64,000 bases of DNA from JADZFO01 sp964512635 (lineage in GTDB: Bacteria; 4484-113; JAFGCY01): contig CAZEJB010000004.1 in NCBI GenBank assembly GCA_964512635.1, positions 1-64,000 on the forward strand. Direction: 5' to 3'. The position numbers and the translations under genes are program-made. The notes under the pieces were generated by a model. The model worked only from the letters and a program-made list of their open reading frames with translations. It made no database searches and was not told the DNA's origin. Of this stretch, positions 43,096 to 51,750 are shown in pieces. Position 1 is the first letter of the stretch. The number at the start of each line of letters is the position of its first letter.

Positions 43096-44340
43096 GTGAC
43101 ATCCCGCCCCTCATTTCCGGCAGCCCGGCTTGACTACATTCTGCCGCCAGAGCTGATCGCGCAGCAGCCGCTGCCGCGGCGCACCGACAGCCGCTTGCTG
43201 CATATAGCCGCTGGCGCGCTGCGGGACCGGCGTTTCAGCGAACTGCCGAGCTTGCTGCCGTCCAATACTCTGATTGTCCTGAACGACAGCCGGGTGTTGC
43301 CGGCACGCCTGCTCGGCCAGCGTGAGAGCGGCGGGGTGGTGGAGGTCCTCTTCCTGCGCTGGCTGGGCGAGGATGGAAGCGGCCGGGACGACGAAAGCGG
43401 ACTGTGCGAGGCCCTGGTTGGCAGCAATGCCACGCTGGCCACCGGCGAGCGGATCAGGTTGCCAAATGGCTGGCAGGTCGAGATGCTTGAACCCAAGAAC
43501 ATCAATGGCACGCGGATACGATTTCTGTATCCGGGCGGCCACCCGGCTGAGATGCCGATTCTGCTGGGCTACCTGCGCGCTAACGGCAGCATGCCCCTGC
43601 CACCGTATATCAAGCGGGATCCTGCAGAGGCGGGGTTGGTCTCCACCCAAATGCCTGGGGACAAGGACGGACGGGGGCAAGACCTGCCCCTGCAAGAGTC
43701 GGATAAGCAAACTCAATCTGAAGATGCGGGACACAGTCCCGCGCTCCAAGACAAAGAGCGCTACCAGACGGTCTACGCCGATGCATCCAAAGAAGGCAGC
43801 TCGGCAGCGCCGACCGCTGGACTGCACTTTGACCAGGCGATGCTGGCGCGGCTGGAGGCTGACGGCCACCAGATCGCGCGCGTAACCCTGCATGTGGGGC
43901 TCGGTACTTTCCAGCCCTTAAAGGTGGAAGACCTGGCGCAGCACGAGATGCACGAGGAGGCCTTTAGCGTGCAGACGGCGGTGGCCCGGGAGTATCTGGA
44001 GGCTGTGGCCAGCGGCAGGCCGATACTGGCGGTGGGCACAACCAGCCTGCGGGTGCTGCACACAATTCTCGGGCTCAGCCGCGACTACCCGGACTTCAAA
44101 GCCAGCCTGGACGAGCCGGGCAACTGCAGCGGGATGACTCGCGCATTCATCTATCCCGGGCAGGACACTGATGCGGCGACGCACCTGCTGACCAACTTCC
44201 ACCTGCCGAAAAGCACGCTGCTGGCGCTGGTCTACAGCTTTGGGGGCGAGACACTGCTCAAGGCCGCCTACGAGCACGCTATCGAGGAGCGCTATCGTTT
44301 CTTCAGCTATGGTGATTGCATGCTGATCAACAGGGCGTAG
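43096..44340 (+). CDS. queA: S-adenosylmethionine:tRNA ribosyltransferase-isomerase, with in-frame repeat insertion
   Basis: 414 residues, against a usual 340-360. Family hallmarks are all here: LPPELIAQQPLPRRTDSRLL (start), NDSRVLPARL, MPLPPYIKRD, RYQTVYA, SAAPTAGLHF, VTLHVGLGTFQP, VGTTSLR, IYPGQ and LLTNFHLPKSTLL, YRFFSYGDCMLI. It makes epoxyqueuosine at tRNA position 34. The excess length is mainly one insertion of about 45 residues (176-220) between PPYIKRD and ERYQTVYA, made of palindromic repeat. These two parts are normally only about 10-12 residues apart. GTG at 43096 chosen from homology and the TACAAT box 6 bases upstream. Confidence 0.94.
   Translation: MTSRPSFPAARLDYILPPELIAQQPLPRRTDSRLLHIAAGALRDRRFSELPSLLPSNTLIVLNDSRVLPARLLGQRESGGVVEVLFLRWLGEDGSGRDDESGLCEALVGSNATLATGERIRLPNGWQVEMLEPKNINGTRIRFLYPGGHPAEMPILLGYLRANGSMPLPPYIKRDPAEAGLVSTQMPGDKDGRGQDLPLQESDKQTQSEDAGHSPALQDKERYQTVYADASKEGSSAAPTAGLHFDQAMLARLEADGHQIARVTLHVGLGTFQPLKVEDLAQHEMHEEAFSVQTAVAREYLEAVASGRPILAVGTTSLRVLHTILGLSRDYPDFKASLDEPGNCSGMTRAFIYPGQDTDAATHLLTNFHLPKSTLLALVYSFGGETLLKAAYEHAIEERYRFFSYGDCMLINRA
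43666..43752. repeat. In-frame palindromic repeats inside queA
   Basis: Two units: GACGGGGGCAAGACCTGCCC-CTGCAAGA (43668-43697) and GATGCGGGACACAGTCCCGCGCTCCAAGAC (43723-43752). They match the intergenic family in core and in the CCAAGAC/GCAAGAG ends. Translation gives GRGQDLPLQESDKQTQSEDAG and HSPALQDK, polar and flexible. Confidence 0.87.
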
Positions 44341-44348
44341 GAAGCGGC

Positions 44349-44493
44349 GGGTGGGGTGTAGGTTTTGGGTGTCGGGTTTAGGCTACAGGGTGTTGCAGAC
44401 GACTTGGGTGAAGGAAATCGTCCCCCAACCCCCAAGACCCTACCCCCAAGACCCGAACCCCGCTCCCATATCTAACACCCCACACCCTACAAT
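44349..44493. repeat. Dispersed inverted repeat, GGGTGTAGGTTTTGGG family
   Basis: The left part (44349-44395, GGGTGGGGTGTAGGTTTTGG) is mirrored by a CCCCAAGACC / CACCCCACACCCTAC right part (44430-44490). The last bases of the right arm (CCTAC) form the first half of the TACAAT -10 box of the downstream nucleotidyltransferase gene. Confidence 0.78.
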
Positions 44494-44499
44494 CATCCC

Positions 44500-45675
44500 G
44501 TGAAAGGACTCCTCCTCATCGGCGGCCTGGCCACGCGCCTGCTGCCCCTCAGCAAGACACAGGCCAAGAGCCTGCTGCCGGTTCTGGACCGCGAGCTGCT
44601 CTATTACCAGATCGCGCAGCTCGCCAGAGCCGGCATCGGAGAGATCATCCTCGCCGCCGGCCATCAGGTGGAGCAGCTCGAGGAGTATGTCGCACATTTC
44701 CAGGGCATCAAAATTCGCATCAGTGTTGAAAGCGAGCCGCGGGGAACAGCTGGCGCGATTGCAAATGCCCGGGAACTGCTTGGAGATGAGCCGGTAGTGG
44801 TGCTTAACGCGGACATTCTCAGCAGCATCGACCTGGCCGATGTGATCGAGATCCACGAACAGCAGGGGCGTGTGGCCACCCTGGTTGGCTACGGGGTGGA
44901 GGATCCATCGCGTTTTGGTCTGTTTCGCCTGCGACCATTGGGCGAGGATCGTGCTGCAGAATATGATCCTGTCGATGATGAGCCTGCCGGCAATGGTCAC
45001 CGCAGGGGGAATGGTCTGGACCATGACGACGTGCGCACCCATGCCCGGGCGGCGATTGAGGGAGAGACCGCTCCGCCGATCAGCGAGATCATCGGCTTTC
45101 TGGAGAAGCCGCAGGGCTATGTCGGTGACCCTCCGCACTACATAAACGCCGGGGTCTATGTTCTGCAGCCTGAGGCGGTGGCGTCTATTCCAGGGAACCG
45201 CCCGGTCAGCATCGAGCGTGAAACCTTCCCGATGCTGCTAGGCCAGTACGGCAGCTTCACGCACTACCCGCATCAGGGACTGTGGGTCGACATTGGCACC
45301 TTTGAGGGCTATTTCAAGGCTAACTTCTCGCTGCTGGCCCGGCGCTTCACTTTTGGCGAGGATGCGCTGTGGGGACGCCGCGACGACTGCGCGATCTTTA
45401 AGGACCTGGTGTATCTGAACAAGACAGCCACACTTGGAGCGGGTGTTGACCTGTATCACCGGGTGGCAGCCATGGCCGGAAGCAGCATTGGCGCCGCCAG
45501 CCGTCTGCAGGACTGCATCCTGATGCCCGGATCCAGCGTTGGCAGCGGCTGCCAATTGAAGCAGATGATCCTGGGTCCGGGAGTTGCGGTACAGGATGGA
45601 CAGCAGCTGGCCAATCAGGTCCTGGTGCAGGATGAGGATCCGGTGCCTTTCTTTGTCAGCGCTGAAGTCTCCTGA
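44500..45675 (+). CDS. NDP-sugar nucleotidyltransferase with left-handed helix C-terminus
   Basis: 391 residues. The Rossmann-like start reads LIGGLATRLLPLSKTQAKSLLPVLDREL, a variant of the GGxGTRLxPLTxxxPKxLxPV motif; the Arg and first Lys that contact the nucleotide are kept in a shifted form. VVLNADIL is the Mg site. A polar insertion (about 147-188) precedes ISEIIGFLEKP. The C-terminus (from about 275) has GAGVDLYHRVAAMAGSSIG-like hexad repeats of a LbH fold. It probably activates a sugar for surface polysaccharides. GTG at 44500, TACAAT at 44488-44493. Confidence 0.88.
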   Translation: MKGLLLIGGLATRLLPLSKTQAKSLLPVLDRELLYYQIAQLARAGIGEIILAAGHQVEQLEEYVAHFQGIKIRISVESEPRGTAGAIANARELLGDEPVVVLNADILSSIDLADVIEIHEQQGRVATLVGYGVEDPSRFGLFRLRPLGEDRAAEYDPVDDEPAGNGHRRGNGLDHDDVRTHARAAIEGETAPPISEIIGFLEKPQGYVGDPPHYINAGVYVLQPEAVASIPGNRPVSIERETFPMLLGQYGSFTHYPHQGLWVDIGTFEGYFKANFSLLARRFTFGEDALWGRRDDCAIFKDLVYLNKTATLGAGVDLYHRVAAMAGSSIGAASRLQDCILMPGSSVGSGCQLKQMILGPGVAVQDGQQLANQVLVQDEDPVPFFVSAEVS

Positions 45676-45683
45676 GACTCTTA

Positions 45684-47294
45684 TCAGTCCGGATCGATGG
45701 GGGGCGGACCGCCACCTCCGCTCCAGCCGCCGTCATTTCCACCGCCGGATCCACCGCCCTCGCTGCCGCCAGACCCTTGGCCCGGATCGGGGCTGTCGGG
45801 AATAAATCCTGATCCGCCCTTTTGCTTGTCACCTGGATTAAACAGGTCACTGCTGCCTTCGGCCGGCTTGGAGGCGTCGGCTTCTGCCGTGGTGTCGGTT
45901 TCCTCAATGCCCTTGGCCTCGGGCAGGGGGTCAAGCTGAACCACCGGAGTGGCCGCGCCAGCCGGCGCGTCCAGGTTGAATTCAAGCAGGGCCGAGCGCA
46001 GGACGGGGTTAGTGTCGGCATTGTCGAAATACTGGTGGTGGACCAGCAGGCGGCGTCCATCCAGCAGATCAACCGGCTCGAGCCCGAGAGTATTCATTGC
46101 GCCATACAGGCGCTGCTTGTGCATCCCATCCGCACTGGAGGCCCAAAGCTCCCAGCCGCCGCCGGTGCTGCTTGGCCCTGGGCTGACCGCGAAGAAGACT
46201 ACTCCCTCGCCGGCTACCACGCCGGTTGTGGCCAGAACCCGATCCTCCAGGAGTTGGGCTGAGCCGTCCTCAGCGTCCAGTCGCAGCAGGCGGAAGAGCC
46301 CGCCGCCATTGGGCCGCTCGGCCGGCCCCATCGCATCAGGCTGGAAGGCCAGCACGATCAGGCTGCGCGGGTCGGCCCAGGCCATCGATGGTTCCCAGTC
46401 ATAGGGTGTGTAGGTGACGAAGTAAGGCATGCTCCAGCGCTGCAGCTGGCGCGGGCGGGCGCCGGGAGCGCTGCCGGTCTGGAAGATGAGAGATGCCTGG
46501 GCCGGAAGCGCCGGGTCATAGAGGATCTGGTAGCCCGCGGCGCCGCTGGCATCGGGGCCGGGCAGGAACAGGCCTGAACTGCTTTTCTCCGATTTGCCGC
46601 TGTGCAGGTCGTAGAAGTCCAGTTGGCCGGCATGGTCGAGCAGCGGCATCGGCAGGCCGTTGTACAGCTGCATCTTCTTCAGGCCGCGGCAGGCCAGCTT
46701 GCCTTTAGCCGCAAAGCCCAGAGGCCAGAGGCCCGGGCCAGCGGCGGAAGTCTCAGCGCCCATAGTGGCGGAGTTGGCGTCGCCGGCGGGAGCAGCTTCG
46801 ACGCTCTGCGCACCATCAACGATTAAGACCCGCCCGCTTTCTACTGCACCTGATTCAGTCTGGAGCCAGGCGCACCAGGCCCATTGCTGCTTGTCCGGGG
46901 CCACTACAAGGCGCAATGGCGGGGACTGGCCCGCGCTCACTTCCAGCGGCTGGGGTTGCCCCGGCAGGAGCCGGATAATGCGCATCTTGTCTGGCCGGGT
47001 CTGCGAGCGGTCCTGATAATTCCGCAGCAACGCAATAATCTGGGGCTCGCCACTCTCGCCGCGAAGGTACTGAGCCTGGCGCAGGTCTTCGCCATTGCCG
47101 GTGATCAATCGCTGGGACTGGCCGATCTGGGCCAGCGGATTGAGCCAGGCCGGCAGCTGCTGGCTGCTTGAGGCAGATTGAGCCGGCTGCGATCGCCGGG
47201 CGCGGCCGGTCGTGGCACCGTTGCAGGATGCCGCGCCAATCAAGGCAAGCACGCTCAGGGCGAGGGTGAACAGACAGCTGTATCGCCGCCACAT
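45684..47294 (-). CDS. Lipoprotein of unknown function, propeller-like, Gly/Pro-rich tail
   Basis: 536 residues from the ATG at 47294, chosen because TATCCT (47301-47306, minus strand) is 6 bases upstream; the longer frame starts inside the neighbour gene. Lipobox IGAASC at about 24. Repeating strands such as LRLVVAPDKQQWAWCAW, LDFYDLHSGKSEKSS, SLIVLAFQPDAM, LFRLLRLDAEDGS resemble TolB/WD40 blades. The C-terminus (470-536) is GGSEGGGSGGGNDGG-type disordered sequence. Exported; role unknown. It is divergent from the glycosyltransferase gene over 47 bases. Confidence 0.75.
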   Translation of the reverse strand: MWRRYSCLFTLALSVLALIGAASCNGATTGRARRSQPAQSASSSQQLPAWLNPLAQIGQSQRLITGNGEDLRQAQYLRGESGEPQIIALLRNYQDRSQTRPDKMRIIRLLPGQPQPLEVSAGQSPPLRLVVAPDKQQWAWCAWLQTESGAVESGRVLIVDGAQSVEAAPAGDANSATMGAETSAAGPGLWPLGFAAKGKLACRGLKKMQLYNGLPMPLLDHAGQLDFYDLHSGKSEKSSSGLFLPGPDASGAAGYQILYDPALPAQASLIFQTGSAPGARPRQLQRWSMPYFVTYTPYDWEPSMAWADPRSLIVLAFQPDAMGPAERPNGGGLFRLLRLDAEDGSAQLLEDRVLATTGVVAGEGVVFFAVSPGPSSTGGGWELWASSADGMHKQRLYGAMNTLGLEPVDLLDGRRLLVHHQYFDNADTNPVLRSALLEFNLDAPAGAATPVVQLDPLPEAKGIEETDTTAEADASKPAEGSSDLFNPGDKQKGGSGFIPDSPDPGQGSGGSEGGGSGGGNDGGWSGGGGPPPIDPD

Positions 47295-47300
47295 TGCCTG

Positions 47301-47335
47301 AGGATAACACTTGCCCGCTGCGAGGGTGGCATAAT
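47301..47335. promoter_or_regulatory. Divergent leaderless promoters between lipoprotein and glycosyltransferase
   Basis: TATCCT (47301-47306, minus strand) and CATAAT (47330-47335, plus strand) are each 6 bases from their start codons. Confidence 0.55.
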
Positions 47336-47341
47336 CGCCGG

Positions 47342-48571
47342 GTGCGAGTGGGCATCTCAGGCTTTGCCGTGGGCAACCCCGCCGGGCTGGGCCGGGCCAG
47401 CCGCACATACATCCTTGGCCTGCTGGCGGCGCGTCCCGACTGGGACCTGCACCTCTATCTGCGCAGCGAGGAGCATCTGCAGCGCCTGAAGGAAGAGGCC
47501 GGCAGACAGATGCAGCCTTTGTTGGACCGCCTAAGTGTGCATCTGCCTGCTGCTCTGATGCGTCCTTTCAACCGCGTCTTTCAGGAGAACTACGATCTGC
47601 CCCGGCGTATGCGCCGCATCCAGCCGGACATCTACCTTGGGCTCGACTTCACTTTGCCCCCTGCCCCTGTGGCCCAGCGCGAGGCAGTGGTGATCTATGA
47701 CCTGTTGCCCCTGACACGGCCGCAGACGGTATCAATGCGGGCGCGGCTGCTCTACAGCCGCGGGATCCGCCAGGCTGTCCAGCGGCACGCAAGATTGATT
47801 TGTATCTCTGATTTCACCCGCCGGCAGCTGGAGCTTTGTTTCCCGGGGCAGGCCCTGGACAGCGTTGTGGTGCGCCTGGCCCTCTCGCCGCATGTCTGGA
47901 GCAACGCCATCAGCGCAGCGGAACTGGATCATGCACTGCAGGTTCGGGGCAGCCAGGCGATGCTTATCGCGCCGCATCGCTATCTGCTTTATGTCGGGGC
48001 CTGCGGACCTCGCAAGAATCTTGACCTGCTGGTCGAGGTTTATCGCCGGCTTGTCAGCGAGGGGCTTTACAGCGGCGCTTTGGTGCTGGCTGGTGGTGAC
48101 GGCCGATTTCACACCGTGGATTCAACGCGCGTGGGCGGCCAGTCCCAGATGGCGCTGCAGGCAGTCGGAGCACAGATGCAGCAGGCGGATGAGGGTCGGG
48201 GACGTCCGGAGATTCATGACCTTGGCTATGTCAACGACTTCGATCTGAGCCAGCTTTACCGGAATGCGGACATGCTGGTAAATCTTTCTATCGAGGAAGG
48301 CTTTGGGTATCCCGTGCTGGAGGCCCTGGCGCACGGCACGCCAGCCGTAGTTACCAAGGGTTCGGCGATGGCGGAAATCGCGTCTCGCGGTATTGTAGAG
48401 TCCCGACTTGAACCGGCTGAGTGCGTCAGCAGTCTGGCTGCTGCGCTGGAGGCCCTGCCACAGCTGCGCCAGGAACTGCGCAGCCGGCCCGAAGAGTTCA
48501 ACCAGTTTGCCCGGCTGGGTCATGAACTGGCCGCCGCACTGGAGTCGATGCCCGCCCGCGGGCAGAGTTAG
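47342..48571 (+). CDS. Glycosyltransferase family 4 (GT-B fold)
   Basis: 409 residues from the GTG at 47342. The N-terminal domain starts VRVGISGFAVGNPAGLGRASRTYILGLL with the acceptor-side loop. The C-terminal domain has YLLYVGACGPRKNLDLLVEVYRRL (about 214-237) and the conserved LVNLSIEEGFGYPVLEALAHGTPAVV (about 312-337), with the ExGxGxPxLE nucleotide-sugar motif. It probably builds a surface glycan from the sugar made by the nucleotidyltransferase encoded 2 kb upstream. CATAAT at 47330-47335 is 6 bases before the start. Confidence 0.93.
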   Translation: MRVGISGFAVGNPAGLGRASRTYILGLLAARPDWDLHLYLRSEEHLQRLKEEAGRQMQPLLDRLSVHLPAALMRPFNRVFQENYDLPRRMRRIQPDIYLGLDFTLPPAPVAQREAVVIYDLLPLTRPQTVSMRARLLYSRGIRQAVQRHARLICISDFTRRQLELCFPGQALDSVVVRLALSPHVWSNAISAAELDHALQVRGSQAMLIAPHRYLLYVGACGPRKNLDLLVEVYRRLVSEGLYSGALVLAGGDGRFHTVDSTRVGGQSQMALQAVGAQMQQADEGRGRPEIHDLGYVNDFDLSQLYRNADMLVNLSIEEGFGYPVLEALAHGTPAVVTKGSAMAEIASRGIVESRLEPAECVSSLAAALEALPQLRQELRSRPEEFNQFARLGHELAAALESMPARGQS

Positions 48572-48612
48572 AGACTAGACTAAAGATTAAGACAGGACAG
48601 GCTTACACCGAC

Positions 48613-50355
48613 ATGCGCATCGCTTATTGCTGCACCGCGCTGACACTGGCGCTGCTCGCCAGCATGATCTGTTCGTGCCCCGGCAAGAAGAACTCTGGAA
48701 CGACACAGAAAGGCCAGAACGTAGCGCTTGAAGACCACGGCAGTGTGAGTCTGCCGCTGACGATCTCGATTGAGGAACCGGCGGTAAAGAACCTGGATCT
48801 GTCAGAGCCGGCGCTGTTTGCCCTGGCGCGCTGCATTGAACTGCCAGTTGTCCGGGCTGCGGCTGACGGGACCGTTGCGGCCGCGGCGGCAACTGAGTGG
48901 AGCAGCGCTGACGGCGGCAGGACCTATGTTCTGAAATTGGCGGCTGCGCCAGGCAACGAAGCAGATCCGGATCACCTGGGAAAGCTGCTTTTGAACCACT
49001 GGCAGAACATCCTGCGCGGCGAGGACAGTCCGCTGCGGATGCAGATGCAGGACCAGATCGAGGGTGCGCTGGACTATTCGGTTGGTAAAGGCGAGACGAT
49101 TAGTGGGCTTAGCCTGGCCGCTGGGTCACTGACCATTCGCCTCAATCGACCCAATCAGTTGTTTGCGCTGTGGCTTAGCCAGCCTGGGCTTGGCATACTG
49201 GAGCAGGAGACCTTGCCTGCTGCAGAAGGGGATCCGCCGGCCGGAGGCTATGGTCCCTTTGTGGTGGCGGCCGTGGCCGACAAGGCTCTGCATTTGACTC
49301 CGAACCCGGTTTCGATGCTCGGCAGTCCGCGGCTTGATTCGATCGACTTCATTTGCGAGCCCGACCGCATGATGCAGATGGAGCTGTTCCGCGCAAAAGC
49401 TCTTGACAGCGCCAATGTGCCAATGATGAGCGCCTCAAGCCTCGAGTTTGACAACGACCTGAAGGCCAACTCAGTTCCGCACGTCACCGCGGCCCAGATC
49501 ATCTGCAGCTTTGATCACCACCAGTTCCCCTGGGGCGATCAGGAGTTCCAGCCCAAGACAGGCCTGCGTCAATCCCTGAACTGGGGACTCAGCCGCGAAG
49601 GCCTTGTGGAAGACTTCGGCGGCCAGTTCAGCATGTGGCCGCACTTCCTGCCGCAGACAATGGAAAGCGATGTCGACCCAGCCCTGGTCAGCAGCCCGAT
49701 CAACCCTGCGTTCCAGAAGGTTGAAGAGGCCCGTGCACAGCAGAAACTGGCCGACCACGAGCAGGGCGGGAAGCTGCTGCCTGGTATGGACCTGGCCTAT
49801 CTGCGGGACTCCGACCTTGACCGGCTGGCAGATGAGATTCTGCGCTACTGGAATGAGGTCTCGGTGAAGATGGAACCTTTCCCCCTGACCCGCGCTGAGC
49901 TTGGACAGCGGCTGGAGCTGGGCAGCACAGAGATTGTGCTTGAAAAGATTTACCCGGCCTATCCGGCACCGGACGCCTGTTTCTATCCGGCGATGTATGG
50001 TCACTTGGCTCATAAATCCGGGCGGCCTGAAACACTTACAGGACGCGGCGGGAACCACAGCTTGCTTGACGACAAGGACGTCAACAAACTGATCGAGGAT
50101 GCCCAGGCCAGCGCTGATTCATCGGCACGCAGCCGCGTTTATCAACAGCTCGGCAAAGTCCTTGAGGAGCGTTCGTACTATATCTTTGTCGGTACCGCGA
50201 CACCGACCCTGCTTATCTCTCCGCGCCTCGGAGGATATACATTGACGCCCTACGACTTCGATGCCAGCCTGGCCTCACAGGACTTCACCAAGCTTGGAGT
50301 GACCTCGGCATCGGCGGCGGAGGAAAGTCAAAAGAGCGCCAGCTCCGGACTCTAG
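48613..50355 (+). CDS. Family 5 solute-binding lipoprotein (peptide/nickel type)
   Basis: 580 residues. Lipoprotein signal: LALLASMICSCPG with a Cys near 20. The fold pattern of SBP_bac_5 is visible: TEWSSADGGRTYVLKL, LNRPNQLFALWLSQPG, YGPFVVAAVADKALHLTPNP, RQSLNWGLSREGLV and the closing YYIFVGTATPTLLISPRLGGY. Such proteins bind peptides, sugars or metals outside the membrane for an ABC importer. No permease or ATPase gene is nearby, so it may be an orphan or work with a distant transporter. 41 bases after the glycosyltransferase. Confidence 0.88.
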   Translation: MRIAYCCTALTLALLASMICSCPGKKNSGTTQKGQNVALEDHGSVSLPLTISIEEPAVKNLDLSEPALFALARCIELPVVRAAADGTVAAAAATEWSSADGGRTYVLKLAAAPGNEADPDHLGKLLLNHWQNILRGEDSPLRMQMQDQIEGALDYSVGKGETISGLSLAAGSLTIRLNRPNQLFALWLSQPGLGILEQETLPAAEGDPPAGGYGPFVVAAVADKALHLTPNPVSMLGSPRLDSIDFICEPDRMMQMELFRAKALDSANVPMMSASSLEFDNDLKANSVPHVTAAQIICSFDHHQFPWGDQEFQPKTGLRQSLNWGLSREGLVEDFGGQFSMWPHFLPQTMESDVDPALVSSPINPAFQKVEEARAQQKLADHEQGGKLLPGMDLAYLRDSDLDRLADEILRYWNEVSVKMEPFPLTRAELGQRLELGSTEIVLEKIYPAYPAPDACFYPAMYGHLAHKSGRPETLTGRGGNHSLLDDKDVNKLIEDAQASADSSARSRVYQQLGKVLEERSYYIFVGTATPTLLISPRLGGYTLTPYDFDASLASQDFTKLGVTSASAAEESQKSASSGL

Positions 50356-50365
50356 ACCTCAGCCA

Positions 50366-51613
50366 TCAGTCTGACCCGGAGCCGAGCTTGCGCCGCTGGT
50401 CAGCGTCCAGCGGAATGCTGAGCGTATTCGGGTCGGGGCGGGTGTCCTGCCAGGTACCAAAGGCGTTCAGGATCTGCACAATCTGCTGCGTCAGCATTGA
50501 GCTTACAAAGTCTGTCTTTGGCACCAGTGCCGGATCGACTTTAAAACCACGCAAGGTACCGTCGCTGAAGCGAGGCCACCACTGGCTTTGCGTCACCATT
50601 TCGCCGAGCGCTTCTATATGCCGCGCAAGCGGTCCAATCTCGCGCAGCTTCTGCATAATGATGCTGGTCATGCCGGTAGCCATCCAGTGACGGGACTGGT
50701 TTTGCAGGTCCGGGCAGGATGGTATCGACTCAATCCGGCGCGTCTCAACCTCGATACTGGTTTCACCAACAGTCACCACTCGCCAGGCGTGCGGATAGCT
50801 GACGGTGGCAGAGGTGACCAGATTGACCAGCCCGTCTTCAACATTAGCGCACTGGGCGTGCAGGTGGCCGGAGAAAACAGCTGGGACCTGATAGTCCCGC
50901 AGCAGGTTGTTGAGTTCGGCCGCGTTGCGCAGCTGCCAGAACTGCAGGGTTCGGCGCAGTGGATGCCCCGGTCGCTCCGCAGGCGAGTGGTCCATGCAGG
51001 AGTGGTGCATAAAAACGAGCGGCAGGCTGCCCTTGGCGCGGCAAGCCTCAAGCTGAGACTTAAGCCAGTCCATCTGGGCCGGTTCGATCCAGCCGTCGTC
51101 CGGGCCGATGTCCTTGATCCCGCAGTCAGCACGGTCCTGCGCCGACATAGTGCTGTCCAGAACAATCAATGTGATTCCGGAACCAGGCTCAGACGTGTAG
51201 TACCCGGAGTCCCCGGGCAGGCCTGCTCCTTTGTAGAACTCAATAAAGGCCTCGCGATCAAGGCGCTGAGTGTTGGGATAGATGCGATCCACCACACCGC
51301 CGCGCTCGAGGCCCAGATCGTGATTTCCAAGCGTCAGGAAATACGGGACGTTGAGCCTGCCAAGAAGCTCCTTCATTCTTACATGATTAAAACTTTCGCT
51401 GTCCCGGGTCAAGTCGCCCAGAACTACTGCCGCCTGGATGTCGTTATCAGCATTCACGGCCTCGACAACTGCTTCCAACAGCTCCTGCGAAAGGCCGTGC
51501 AGCTTGCGGCCGGGATCAATCTCCAGCAGGGGGTCATCAGCGCCCTGCGGTACTGCAAGGTGTGGATCGCCGATCAAAGCCAGTTTCAGGGGCAATTTCA
51601 TGAGGTTTTTCAA
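50366..51613 (-). CDS. Calcineurin-like metallophosphoesterase
   Basis: 415 residues. Metal-binding blocks are complete: ALIGDPHL (D-x-H), VVLGDLTRD (GD), LTLGNHDLG (GNHD), MHHSCMDHS and VFSGHLHAQ (GHxH). This is the cyclic-nucleotide phosphodiesterase/CpdA-like branch by the order and spacing, but the substrate could equally be a nucleotide or a phospholipid. The 150-residue C-terminal helical extension is not recognised. No signal peptide, so cytoplasmic. It faces away from the SBP gene and shares no operon. Confidence 0.9.
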   Translation of the reverse strand: MKNLMKLPLKLALIGDPHLAVPQGADDPLLEIDPGRKLHGLSQELLEAVVEAVNADNDIQAAVVLGDLTRDSESFNHVRMKELLGRLNVPYFLTLGNHDLGLERGGVVDRIYPNTQRLDREAFIEFYKGAGLPGDSGYYTSEPGSGITLIVLDSTMSAQDRADCGIKDIGPDDGWIEPAQMDWLKSQLEACRAKGSLPLVFMHHSCMDHSPAERPGHPLRRTLQFWQLRNAAELNNLLRDYQVPAVFSGHLHAQCANVEDGLVNLVTSATVSYPHAWRVVTVGETSIEVETRRIESIPSCPDLQNQSRHWMATGMTSIIMQKLREIGPLARHIEALGEMVTQSQWWPRFSDGTLRGFKVDPALVPKTDFVSSMLTQQIVQILNAFGTWQDTRPDPNTLSIPLDADQRRKLGSGSD

Positions 51614-51639
51614 CAGGAATCCCGAATTTTGTTGCGAAC

Positions 51640-51750
51640 AGGGCCGCGCGGTGGTACGTCTATTGTTGTGTTACGTCAGCCCATGGCGTAACGCAGCTTA
51701 CCATCCCCCCTAACTTGGTAGGGCCCCGGGTAACCGGGGCCTCTTTTTTT
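51640..51750 (+). ncRNA. Candidate structured small RNA or leader with intrinsic terminator
   Basis: Three consecutive hairpins on the plus strand: GTTACG ... CGTAAC (about 51670-51692), TACCA ... TGGTA (about 51699-51720), then GGCCCCGG, GTAA, CCGGGGCC and a T-run at 51722-51750. They end a region with no gene, about 80 bases before the next plus-strand start. CCCCCC (51706-51711) could pair with the terminator's 5' arm (GGGCCCC), giving an antiterminator. It could be a sRNA or a regulatory leader of the downstream gene. No known riboswitch recognised. Confidence 0.5.
51721..51750 (+). terminator. Strong rho-independent terminator upstream of an exported protein gene
   Basis: GGCCCCGG-GTAA-CCGGGGCC followed by TCTTTTTTT. 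No plus-strand gene ends before it: the nearest upstream plus-strand stop is at 50355, with an opposing gene in between. It therefore terminates a short transcript or attenuates the next gene. Confidence 0.9.
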
